Positions 26,628-33,807 of a stretch of 64,000 nucleotides of DNA are shown one piece after another (within the stretch, counting starts at the first letter, position 1; each line of letters opens with the position of its first letter). Origin of the DNA: an uncultured Bacteroidales bacterium (lineage in GTDB: Bacteria > Bacteroidota > Bacteroidia > Bacteroidales > Muribaculaceae). Location of the stretch: positions 1 to 64,000 of the forward strand of contig CACWNQ010000013.1 of the NCBI GenBank assembly GCA_902762385.1. The letters run 5' to 3'. The notes beneath the pieces are model-generated. The model did no database searches and was not told where the DNA came from. It saw only the letters and a program-made list of their open reading frames with translations. The position numbers were made by a program, and so were the translations under genes.

Positions 26628-28136
26628 TTAATTATTACGTTTCAACAAATTATAAATCAAGTTTCTTTCATACTGATTCATGGAGAACTTCCAAAATAAT
26701 GGGATATATACAATTGAAAAACATATAATAGCCATTGCAAACTCTAGTATAGAATTAATTTGAATATGTTTTTTGAATAAATATGTAACAAAAACCATCA
26801 CAAAGGGAACCATACTCATATTTAAAATATTTTTCCAAAAAGAAATCATATCAATAGACTGTTTCTTATGATAATAGATATTAAGAATTAATATATTACC
26901 CACTACTAGTGCTCCTGAAATAGCCCATGCACAGCCTATTCCTTCATAATATTTTGCCAATGGTATTTGGAAGCAAAGACTAAATAAAGCTATTGTAATA
27001 TATAATAATGAACGGAATTTCATTTGATTCCGTGCTTGAAGAATGGTAATACCTAAATTCTGAATAAGTGGGATGGTTAATGGGATAAGAAAAACCAATG
27101 TTATAAGATAAGAATCATGATACCCTTTACCCGCCCAAACATTTATGAAATCTTGTCCAAAAACAATAAAACCAGAAAGGATAAAAGCCAAAATGCAATA
27201 TTGAATTCTTCCTGTACGTATAAATAAATCTGATACTTCTTTTTGGCTTCCTTTCTTTGTTACCATAGCTGTAACTTTTGGCAAGAAGACTCCAGAAATA
27301 GCTGTTGAGAATGTCATGTAAATACCCTCAATTTGAATAGCCACTGAAAAAACAGCTACAGATATGGTACCCGCAGTGGCTCCTAAAATGAACTGCCCTG
27401 TTGACCAATAAATTCGGTCCATAATTACATTCAAAAATATCCAAAAAGAGTAAACAGCAATCTCACGAAACAAAGTCCATTTTATTGGAGTAAATTTAAT
27501 CTTGACATCCAATTTTCTATAACAATACAGTATGTTAATGCCAAGTGCTAAAAAATTAAAAATTGTATTAACCACAACCATTGCGATAGCCTTAAAACCA
27601 AAGGAAAGGAGAGCTATCATTACAGCTAGATTGAGTATTATTCTAGCAATTTGTACAACTCGTAGAAAGACAAAATTCTCATAAGCAGTAATAATTGCGC
27701 CATAAATACTTAATGGAAAAGAGAATGCGAGATTAAAAACCATCAAAAGGACAATTATCTTAGTCCTGCTTAATTCTACTGCTGATAATGTATCACCAAA
27801 TAATGAATCAAGGAAGAAATAAAGTACCATGCCTGCAAGCATAGTAAGAAGACCGATAGCACAATAAAGCTTCGAGAACATTCCAAATAATTCATACTGT
27901 TCTTCTTTTTTACCTTCAGCTCTATATTTTGCAGTATAACGTATGACAGCATTACCAAATCCAAAATCTAACATCGACAAATAAGCAATCACCGAAGCAG
28001 CAAGCGAATAAATGCCATATTCACTCTGCCCAAGCATGCGAAGCATGTATGGGGTATAAAGTAATCCTGTGATTGCATTAAGTCCAAGGATTACATAATT
28101 TAATGCTGCTCCGGCTTTTAATTGATTAACTGCCAC
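26628..28136 (-). CDS. Wzx-type oligosaccharide flippase
   Basis: A 502-residue polytopic membrane protein with about 12-14 hydrophobic segments. The opening LKAGAALNYVILGLNAITGLLYTPYMLRMLGQSEYGIYSLAASVIAYLSMLDFGFGNAVIRY is typical of the polysaccharide biosynthesis / MOP flippase family. It would move lipid-linked repeat units across the inner membrane for polymerisation by the EpsG-like protein. Length and topology are normal for Wzx. Confidence 0.9.
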   Translation of the reverse strand: MAVNQLKAGAALNYVILGLNAITGLLYTPYMLRMLGQSEYGIYSLAASVIAYLSMLDFGFGNAVIRYTAKYRAEGKKEEQYELFGMFSKLYCAIGLLTMLAGMVLYFFLDSLFGDTLSAVELSRTKIIVLLMVFNLAFSFPLSIYGAIITAYENFVFLRVVQIARIILNLAVMIALLSFGFKAIAMVVVNTIFNFLALGINILYCYRKLDVKIKFTPIKWTLFREIAVYSFWIFLNVIMDRIYWSTGQFILGATAGTISVAVFSVAIQIEGIYMTFSTAISGVFLPKVTAMVTKKGSQKEVSDLFIRTGRIQYCILAFILSGFIVFGQDFINVWAGKGYHDSYLITLVFLIPLTIPLIQNLGITILQARNQMKFRSLLYITIALFSLCFQIPLAKYYEGIGCAWAISGALVVGNILILNIYYHKKQSIDMISFWKNILNMSMVPFVMVFVTYLFKKHIQINSILEFAMAIICFSIVYIPLFWKFSMNQYERNLIYNLLKRNN

Positions 28137-28164
28137 AAATTACATTGTAATTATTAAAACAATA

Positions 28165-28524
28165 TTACAATTCAGAAGTTAAGAAAATGCGTTCAATATC
28201 GTCTTCGCTGAGGATGTCGCCTATTTGGACTTCGATTATTGTTAGTCGGGTTATTGCTTTTAGGGTGTGGAGTTGGAGTTTCTTGATAATTGCTGTGTCG
28301 CCACGTTTGACGGTTCTTTTTTCGCCGTCAATGATGATTTCGCCTTCGCCGTCAATGATGGTCCAGTATTCATCACGATGGAAGTGGCGCTGATAGCTGA
28401 TGCCTTTTCCAGCTTCAATCACAAGTTCCTTTGTTAAAGCGCTGATTCCATCAGGGAATGTGCGCTCATACAGCACATGATATTCTCCCCATTGTCGCTT
28501 TTCGTATAACAATCTTTCTGCCAT
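28165..28524 (-). CDS. Cupin-domain protein (mannose-6-phosphate isomerase type II C-terminal-like)
   Basis: A 119-residue single cupin. KRQWGEYHVLYE at the start, SYQRHFHRDEYWTIIDGEGEIIIDGE (metal-binding His-x-His and Glu) and LQLHTLKAI (second His) match the isomerase half of ManC-like proteins, here free-standing. It may isomerise a sugar phosphate or act as a small sugar-binding protein. It sits between ugd and the flippase. The role is an inference from fold and neighbours. Confidence 0.75.
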   Translation of the reverse strand: MAERLLYEKRQWGEYHVLYERTFPDGISALTKELVIEAGKGISYQRHFHRDEYWTIIDGEGEIIIDGEKRTVKRGDTAIIKKLQLHTLKAITRLTIIEVQIGDILSEDDIERIFLTSEL

Positions 28525-28543
28525 AATATTGCGGGTTCAGTAA

Positions 28544-29782
28544 TTAATCTCGTTTGAATAAGTCGCGGGTGTAGACTTTCTGTCTCACGTCGGCGAGGTT
28601 TTGTTCGAAGCGATTTGCCAAGATTACTTGGCTTAAAGCTTTGAATTGCCCTAAATCGTTGATGACTTTGCTGCCGAAGAAGGTGGAGCCGTCTTCGAGG
28701 GTGGGTTCGTAGATGATAACCTTGGCGCCTTTGGCTTTGATGCGCTTCATCACGCCCTGGATTGAGGACTGGCGGAAGTTGTCGCTGCCACTTTTCATAG
28801 TGAGGCGATAAACACCAATAATACACTCTTTTTCCTCATCACGGCTGTAATCGCCACGGTGGTAGTAGTCGTAGTAGCCTGCCATGCGGAGTACGCGGTC
28901 GGCAATGAAGTCCTTACGGGTGCGGTTGCTCTCGACGATTGCTTCGATTAGGTTCTCTGGCACATCGGCATAGTTGGCAAGCAGCTGCTTGGTGTCTTTG
29001 GGCAAGCAGTAGCCGCCATAACCAAAGGATGGGTTGTTGTAGTGCGAACCGATACGTGGATCAAGGCATACTCCGTTGATTATCGACTGGGTGTCGAGGC
29101 CTTTCATCTCGGCATAGGTGTCGAGTTCGTTGAAATAGCTCACTCGCAAGGCGAGGTAAGTATTGGCGAAAAGTTTCACCGCCTCGGCCTCTGTAAGGCC
29201 CATGTATAAAGTATCGATGTCAGGCTTTAAAGCGCCTTCTTGAAGAAGCTCAGCGAACTTATGGGCTGCCTTGTCAAGTCGATCGTCGCCCTCTGGACGG
29301 CCGACGATAATGCGACTGGGATAAAGGTTGTCGTACAGAGCCTTGGTCTCACGAAGGAACTCCGGGGCGAACAGGATATTCTGTGAGCCGGTCTTCTGAC
29401 GAATTGACTCGGTGTAGCCAACAGGGATTGTTGACTTGATTATCATTATCGCCTGGGGATTGACCTTGATTACAAGGTTTATCACGTCCTCGACGAGGGT
29501 GGTGTCGAAGTAATTGGTCACAGGGTCGTAGTTGGTGGGCGTTGCCACAACAACAAACTCTGCCTCTCTATAAGCTTTCTCGGCATCGAGAGTCGCAGTG
29601 AGATTAAGATCTTTCTCTGACAGGTAACGCTCAATGTATTCATCCTGTATGGGTGAAATGCGATTGTTGATTTTGTCTACCTTTTCAGGGATAACATCGA
29701 CAGCGACCACTTCGTTGTGCTGCGCCAGCAAAGTGGCTATGCTAAGACCAACATATCCAGTACCTGCTACTGCAATTTTCAT
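28544..29782 (-). CDS. ugd: UDP-glucose 6-dehydrogenase / nucleotide-sugar dehydrogenase
   Basis: A 412-residue NAD-dependent enzyme that oxidises UDP-glucose (or a related nucleotide sugar) twice to the uronic acid. [20 protein letters not shown] is the Rossmann motif, and [24 protein letters not shown] and the catalytic-cysteine motif [12 protein letters not shown] are clear. It is the first gene of the glycan operon and would supply acidic sugar. The gene lies downstream of a long AT-rich leader region. Confidence 0.93.
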   Translation of the reverse strand: MKIAVAGTGYVGLSIATLLAQHNEVVAVDVIPEKVDKINNRISPIQDEYIERYLSEKDLNLTATLDAEKAYREAEFVVVATPTNYDPVTNYFDTTLVEDVINLVIKVNPQAIMIIKSTIPVGYTESIRQKTGSQNILFAPEFLRETKALYDNLYPSRIIVGRPEGDDRLDKAAHKFAELLQEGALKPDIDTLYMGLTEAEAVKLFANTYLALRVSYFNELDTYAEMKGLDTQSIINGVCLDPRIGSHYNNPSFGYGGYCLPKDTKQLLANYADVPENLIEAIVESNRTRKDFIADRVLRMAGYYDYYHRGDYSRDEEKECIIGVYRLTMKSGSDNFRQSSIQGVMKRIKAKGAKVIIYEPTLEDGSTFFGSKVINDLGQFKALSQVILANRFEQNLADVRQKVYTRDLFKRD

Positions 29783-30131
29783 AAAATTGGGAGATGATTT
29801 TGGAAGAAAAATTGATTAATTCGCAATAAATTGGGTATTCAAGCGCACGATAAGCGTCTGAACATCTGCAAATTAAATTGTTTTGTCGACTGTTAGCGAC
29901 TCAAACTTATGCTCCAATTTTGTGGTAATTCTTTTACAATCGTTACCAAAAACCATAAATTACAGAGGCAAAAGTAAACAATTATTCACATTTGAAGATG
30001 CTGAGCACAGTTAAATTTGCTTAAATATATAATTATATATTAAGGCAATGAAAATTTATTCATCATGCGTGTGCTTTAAACAAACCTTTAAGTTGAGAAC
30101 GGAAAAAAGTTTGAACAAATTTGAGCTGATT
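29783..30131. other. Leader and intergenic region before ugd
   Basis: A 349-base gap without a gene. A TACTTTTG box on the minus strand at 29969-29976 matches TAnnTTTG and could start the glycan operon with a leader of about 180 bases. No -33 element at usual spacing and no clear attenuator hairpin or invertible-promoter repeats were seen. Confidence 0.45.
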
Positions 30132-30620
30132 TCAGTTCTTCCCTATCAACTCAATTGCCTCCTTGCCAGTGAGGTGCTCGATGTCGAGACGGAGCAGTTC
30201 CATGTGGGCGAGTCCTTTCTCGAGCTCGCGTGTGAGAGCGGCTTCATCGCCAGGATTGTATTTGCGGCCAAGGAGCTTTGCTCCTTCAAGTTTCTCGACG
30301 AGTGACGAGACTATGGTTATCCGGCCGAAAGCGATGACGCTGCGAAAGTAAGTGGTGAATTCGTCGCCATGGATCTCATCTTTGTCGATAACGCAAAATG
30401 AGGCTTTGTCGTGATGCATAATGGCATCGATTTTATGGCCACTTTTGGCGCTATGGAAATAGATGATTCCGTCGGTGTAGACGAAGCTCAGTGGCACGGC
30501 ATAGGGATAGTCGGCGTCGCCAAGCACAGCCAGTGTGCCCGAGGTGGCATTTCTCAATATTTCTAGGCAAGTCTCATTGGTGAGCTGCTGGCGCACTCGG
30601 CGCATTGGTCGGAATTCCAT
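30132..30620 (-). CDS. Pyridoxamine 5'-phosphate oxidase-like (NimA-type) flavoprotein
   Basis: A 162-residue split-barrel protein. FRPMRRVRQQLTNETCLEILRNATSGTLAVLGDADYPYAVPLSFVY and the IYFHSAKSGHKIDAI segment match the family that includes the Nim nitroimidazole-resistance proteins of Bacteroides. Such proteins bind FMN or a similar cofactor. Whether this one reduces nitroimidazoles cannot be said; many chromosomal relatives do not confer resistance. It stands alone. Confidence 0.82.
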   Translation of the reverse strand: MEFRPMRRVRQQLTNETCLEILRNATSGTLAVLGDADYPYAVPLSFVYTDGIIYFHSAKSGHKIDAIMHHDKASFCVIDKDEIHGDEFTTYFRSVIAFGRITIVSSLVEKLEGAKLLGRKYNPGDEAALTRELEKGLAHMELLRLDIEHLTGKEAIELIGKN

Positions 30621-30640
30621 AGAGTGAACTTAAAAAATTG

Positions 30641-30682
30641 AAAAGAAAAACGAGTCAAGCAACCATTCAGGACTTAACTCGT
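30641..30682 (-). terminator. Terminator of tRNA-Ala
   Basis: On the minus strand ACGAGT and AAG pair with CTT and ACTCGT, followed by TTTTTCTTTT. It lies 8 bases beyond the tRNA 3' end. Confidence 0.7.
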
Positions 30683-30690
30683 TGTATATG

Positions 30691-30763
30691 TGGAGTATAG
30701 CAGACTCGAACTGCTCACCTCAACACTGCCAGTGTTGCGCTCTACCGGATGAGCTAATACCCC
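30691..30763 (-). tRNA. tRNA-Ala (anticodon GGC)
   Basis: On the minus strand a full cloverleaf is visible. The acceptor is GGGGTAT with ATACTCC, the D-arm is GCTC with GAGC, the anticodon arm is CAACA / CTGGCAG / TGTTG with anticodon GGC, and the T-loop is GTTCGAGTC. The discriminator is A and CCA is not encoded. Confidence 0.94.
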
Positions 30764-30782
30764 ATTTTTTGTTTAGCGACTG

Positions 30783-30813
30783 CAAAATTAGTACATATAT
30801 TTGTGTTATGCAA
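30783..30813 (-). promoter_or_regulatory. Promoter of tRNA-Ala
   Basis: Minus-strand TTG, 20 bases and TAATTTTG is a full match to the Bacteroidetes promoter, about 20 bases before the tRNA. Confidence 0.7.
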
Positions 30814-30829
30814 GGTTTTTGTTATTTTT

Positions 30830-31705
30830 TTACAAAATATTTTGAAAGATTTCACGAAATTGTGCTGGTTTGAGATTCCATTTTGGATGCAGCAGCAGAG
30901 CTGGTGGTGCTGTAGAGACCATTCGTTCGACGACGATTCGCTCAGGTAGGGAGTTGATGATTCGATGGCAAAAGGATGCATATTGTTGTGGTGTCCAGCC
31001 AATTAAATCCAGTTCTCCCCTCTCCCACTGCTGCGCGAGAATTGTGCCACGCAGAACTTGCAGCTGATGGAACTTCACAGTGGTGACTGGCAGCTGAGCA
31101 ACCGCATTGGCCGTTGCTAACATGTCATCCTCGCTCTCACCTGGCAGGCCAAGGATGAGGTGCGCTCCCACATGGATGCCACAGCTTGCAATAAGCTTGA
31201 TAGCATCACTAGCGCATTGCCATGAGTGACAACGGTTTATGAGCGCGAGAGTGTGTTCGTGAATTGTCTCAACTCCGATTTCGACAATAATCCGATGTTG
31301 GCGGTTAATATCACTCAGCAAGTCGAGAATTTCGTTGCTGATGCAGTCGGGACGCGTAGATATTACAAGTCCGATCACATCAGATACCGCAAGCGCCTCT
31401 TCATATAGAGAGCGTAACTTGTTGACGGATGCATAGGTTCCTGTAAAGCTCTGGAAATAAGCCAAATATTTCATTGACGAGTATTTCCCTGCATAGAACT
31501 GCTTGGCATCTAGAAGTTGCTGCGAAACACCAGATGTCGTCCTACCAAAAGCAGGTGTAAACGAGGCATTATTGCAGTAGATGCATCCACCTGTTCCTAA
31601 AGAGCCATCACGATTTGGGCACGTGAATCCAGCATTTACATTCAGCTTCTGAACACGTGTGCCGTAGAGCTGTTTGAGGAAATCACTATATCGTTGCCGC
31701 GCCAT
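30830..31705 (-). CDS. TIGR01212-type radical SAM protein (YhcC-like)
   Basis: A 291-residue radical SAM enzyme. The iron-sulfur cysteines are in the region GFTCPNRDGSLGTGGCIYCNNASF, giving a spacing longer than the usual CxxxCxxC and typical for YhcC-like proteins. ARQRYSDFLKQLYGTRVQKLNVNAGF is the family start, and HLILGLPGESEDDMLATA is also typical. The biochemical role of the family is not known. Its start overlaps the aroC stop by one base (TAATG), so the two are coupled. Confidence 0.88.
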   Translation of the reverse strand: MARQRYSDFLKQLYGTRVQKLNVNAGFTCPNRDGSLGTGGCIYCNNASFTPAFGRTTSGVSQQLLDAKQFYAGKYSSMKYLAYFQSFTGTYASVNKLRSLYEEALAVSDVIGLVISTRPDCISNEILDLLSDINRQHRIIVEIGVETIHEHTLALINRCHSWQCASDAIKLIASCGIHVGAHLILGLPGESEDDMLATANAVAQLPVTTVKFHQLQVLRGTILAQQWERGELDLIGWTPQQYASFCHRIINSLPERIVVERMVSTAPPALLLHPKWNLKPAQFREIFQNIL

Positions 31706-32784
31706 TACAGCCTTGAGGCTCTATTGATTAGCATATTGTCGAGGATTACAATGGCAGCCATTGCCTCGACTACTGGAATGGCACGTGGCACCACACACGC
31801 GTCATGTCGACCTCGTGGCTCAATTGTCACTGCATTGCCTTGGTTGTCAATGCCTTCAACTGGCTGCATAAGTGTCGCTACTGGTTTGAACGCTACATTG
31901 AAGGTGATATCATTGCCATTGCTGATTCCACCTTGAATGCCTCCCGAAAAGTTAGTCATGGTGGAGATTTTGCCGTCTTTGATGACCCACTTATCGAGCA
32001 CTTCGCTGCCACGATGATTCACAAAGTCGAATCCAAGACCTATTTCAAAACCTTTAGCTGCAGGTATGCTCATAATTGCTTCGGCAAGCTGAGCAGAGAG
32101 TTTACCAAATGCTGGTTCGCCAATGCCAGCTGGCACACCTTTTATAACGCAAGCTACCACACCACCATAGGTGTCGCCTTGGGATGGTGTATCATTAGTG
32201 TTATCATGATATTGGCTTGGGTGCGTCATACTCCCCCCGCCACCCTCTAACTTAGAGGGGGAGTTTTCTGGACTCACTTGACTCACTTGACTCACCTGAC
32301 TCACTTGACTCACTTGACTCGCGGTGATTGTGATACCTAGTTGAGAGAGAACTTGTTTGGCCAAGGCACCTGCCACTACGCGTGCTGCTGTTTCACGTGC
32401 CGAGGCTCGTCCACCACCACGATGGTCGCGAATGCCGTACTTAGCCTGATAGGTGTAGTCGGCATGAGATGGACGATACACATCCTTGAGATGGTCATAG
32501 TCTTCAGAACGCTGGTCACGGTTACGAATGATGAAACCTATGGGAGTTCCAAGTGTCACGCCGTCCATGACTCCTGAAAGGATTTCTACCTCGTCAGGTT
32601 CGCTACGTGATGAGGTAACGCCACCCTGTCCAGGGCGTCGGCGCGCCATTTCATGCTGGAGTTGCTCCATGTCGATTGTCACTCCGGCAGGCATTCCGTC
32701 GATTACACCACCAATAGCGGGGCCGTGTGACTCGCCAAATGAGGTGAGACTGAACAAGTTGCCTATTCTATTCTTGTGAGCCAT
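31705..32784 (-). CDS. aroC: Chorismate synthase with altered central segment
   Basis: This enzyme makes chorismate from EPSP, the last shikimate step. The 359 residues include NLFSLTSFGESHGPAIGGVIDG, RSEDYDHLKDVYRPSHADYTYQAKYGIRDHRGGGRASARETAARVVAGA and GRHDACVVPRAIPVVEAMAAIV, all highly conserved and FMN/substrate-binding. Between about residues 155 and 200 the usual segment is replaced by SQV repeats encoded by a 9-mer tandem repeat and by a peptide from a G/C-rich hairpin. The start at 32784 follows family conservation. A frame open to 32907 is only the heptamer leader. Confidence 0.9.
   Translation of the reverse strand: MAHKNRIGNLFSLTSFGESHGPAIGGVIDGMPAGVTIDMEQLQHEMARRRPGQGGVTSSRSEPDEVEILSGVMDGVTLGTPIGFIIRNRDQRSEDYDHLKDVYRPSHADYTYQAKYGIRDHRGGGRASARETAARVVAGALAKQVLSQLGITITASQVSQVSQVSQVSQVSPENSPSKLEGGGGSMTHPSQYHDNTNDTPSQGDTYGGVVACVIKGVPAGIGEPAFGKLSAQLAEAIMSIPAAKGFEIGLGFDFVNHRGSEVLDKWVIKDGKISTMTNFSGGIQGGISNGNDITFNVAFKPVATLMQPVEGIDNQGNAVTIEPRGRHDACVVPRAIPVVEAMAAIVILDNMLINRASRL
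32231..32264. repeat. G/C-rich mini-hairpin inserted in aroC (H3)
   Basis: It contains a perfect palindrome CCCTCTAACTTAGAGGG (32243-32259) flanked by C-runs and G-runs. It encodes SPSKLEGGGG. It is the same type of element as at 18762 and 22771. Confidence 0.65.
32271..32320. repeat. 9-mer tandem repeat inside aroC
   Basis: Five copies of GACTCACTT with one substitution, plus a partial sixth. The 9-base unit keeps the reading frame and yields repeated Ser-Gln-Val. It abuts the mini-hairpin at 32231-32264. Confidence 0.9.
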
Positions 32785-32844
32785 GAGTTTTTGAGTTGTG
32801 AGTTTTTGAGTTGTGAGTTTTGAGTTGTGAGTTTTGAGTTGTGG
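32778..32844. repeat. Heptamer array forming the aroC leader
   Basis: On the minus strand the units ACAACTC and AAAACTC alternate (two are lengthened to 8 bases by an extra A), running straight into ATGGCTC, which contains the aroC start codon. The ACTC core is invariant. Confidence 0.85.
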
Positions 32845-32903
32845 GTTTTCCTCTCCTTTTGATGTGGAAATTGGAGCGCTGAATTGATCAACTCGATGTG
32901 GTA

Positions 32904-33389
32904 TCAACTGTCTTTAATTAGGTCGCATACTGTGGCTCGAGCGACGTTGACAAGGTCCTGCGGGGCAATTTTGAACTGGAGTCCTCGCACGCCGGCGCTC
33001 ACGAAGATGTGGTCGAACTGCATACAGGTTTCGTGAATGAATGTGGGAAAGGACTTCTTCATGCCAATGGGCGAACATCCACCACGAATGTATCCGGTAG
33101 TAGCCAGCAGATCTTTCATTGCGATGAGGTCGACTTTCTTGTTGCCACTTAGTTTGGCAGCCTTTTTCAAGTCCACCTCGTGGTCGCCAGGGATGACGCA
33201 CACGAAGTGATTTGTTTTCTCGCCAAAGAGCACCAATGTCTTGAAAACCTGATTGATATCTTCGCCTATGGTAGCAGCAAGGTGGCCTGCTGAGAGGTCG
33301 CTCTCATCAACTTCGTAAGGGATGAGTTCGTAAGGAACCTTGGCCCTATCGAGCAGACGCGCTGCGTTAGTTTTTTGTATCTTTTTCAT
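32904..33389 (-). CDS. ybaK: Cys-tRNA(Pro) deacylase (YbaK/EbsC family)
   Basis: A 161-residue editing enzyme that hydrolyses cysteine mischarged on tRNA-Pro. KTNAARLLDRAKVPYELIPYEVDESDLSAGHLA, the invariant lysine in NQVFKTLVLFG, and GYIRGGCSPIGMKKSFPTFIHE are family-diagnostic. A TAACTTTG promoter box ends only 4 bases before the start codon, so its mRNA may be leaderless. aroC follows on the same strand after 119 bases. Confidence 0.93.
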   Translation of the reverse strand: MKKIQKTNAARLLDRAKVPYELIPYEVDESDLSAGHLAATIGEDINQVFKTLVLFGEKTNHFVCVIPGDHEVDLKKAAKLSGNKKVDLIAMKDLLATTGYIRGGCSPIGMKKSFPTFIHETCMQFDHIFVSAGVRGLQFKIAPQDLVNVARATVCDLIKDS

Positions 33390-33393
33390 ATCG

Positions 33394-33422
33394 CAAAGTT
33401 AGTGGTTTTTTTTATCATACAA
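33394..33422 (-). promoter_or_regulatory. Promoter of ybaK, possibly giving a leaderless mRNA
   Basis: Minus-strand TTG, 18 bases and TAACTTTG. The last G of the box is separated from the ybaK ATG by only CGAT. Confidence 0.55.
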
Positions 33423-33447
33423 TTATAAACAATTAAAAATTTTACAG

Positions 33448-33535
33448 CCATGTGGATATAGATTTCACGCAAATTGCCGTGAATTTACCATAAATTATAT
33501 ACAACTTTGCAAAGGTAGGAAATTGCCGTTTATAA
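33448..33535. repeat. Direct repeat copy 1
   Basis: Starts CCATGTGGAT, has an imperfect CACG...CGTG dyad, then GTGAATTTACCATAAATTAT, and ends with AAATTGCCGTTTA. It is matched by copy 2 at 33591-33667, which is about 10 bases shorter. Confidence 0.75.
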
Positions 33536-33551
33536 AAACAACATTAAAAAA

Positions 33552-33590
33552 GTTTTGAGTTATGAGTTTTGAGTTATGAGTTTTGAGTTG
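33552..33590. repeat. Heptamer array between two direct repeats
   Basis: Plus-strand units GTTTTGA and GTTATGA alternate five times and end GTTGCCA, running directly into the second direct repeat copy. On the opposite strand the core is AACTC, the same as in the aroC leader array. Confidence 0.85.
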
Positions 33591-33667
33591 CCATGCGGAT
33601 GAGGGTTTCACGTAAATTACTGTGAATTTACCATAAATTATTTGGTATAGTAGGCAATTGCGTTTAA
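33591..33667. repeat. Direct repeat copy 2
   Basis: Starts CCATGCGGAT and follows copy 1 through GTGAATTTACCATAAATTAT to the CAATTGCGTTTA end with scattered substitutions. Confidence 0.75.
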
Positions 33668-33807
33668 TGCTGGATGGGTCGCCTGCGGCGAGAAATTAAA
33701 CCGTTCGCTTTGCTCACTCAAAATTAAATTATTTTTTGATCTGGGCTAGATGGTAGTTTGTAATTGTTTTGTATCTTTGCAGAGGATAATAATTAAAGAC
33801 TAAAAGT

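Larger units (their letters stand above)
33390..33807. other. Intergenic region with duplicated 85-base unit and heptamer array
   Basis: Contains the ybaK promoter, two direct copies of a sequence with the core TTTCACG, AAATT and GTGAATTTACCATAAATTAT (33448-33535 and 33591-33667), an array between them, and a TATCTTTG box (33772-33779) before the GH2 gene. No gene is seen. Confidence 0.7.

Noticed and set aside
29783-30131. Invertible promoter for the polysaccharide locus
   Set aside because: No inverted repeat pair flanks the candidate promoter and no invertase gene is nearby.
30132-30620. Nitroimidazole-resistance gene
   Set aside because: The fold family matches, but many chromosomal relatives are not resistance genes and no insertion-sequence promoter is present, so only a NimA-like call is made.
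32785-32907. N-terminal extension of aroC from a TTG at 32907
   Set aside because: The extra residues (repeats of LTTQK) are translation of the heptamer array, and the conserved AroC N-terminus begins at 32784.
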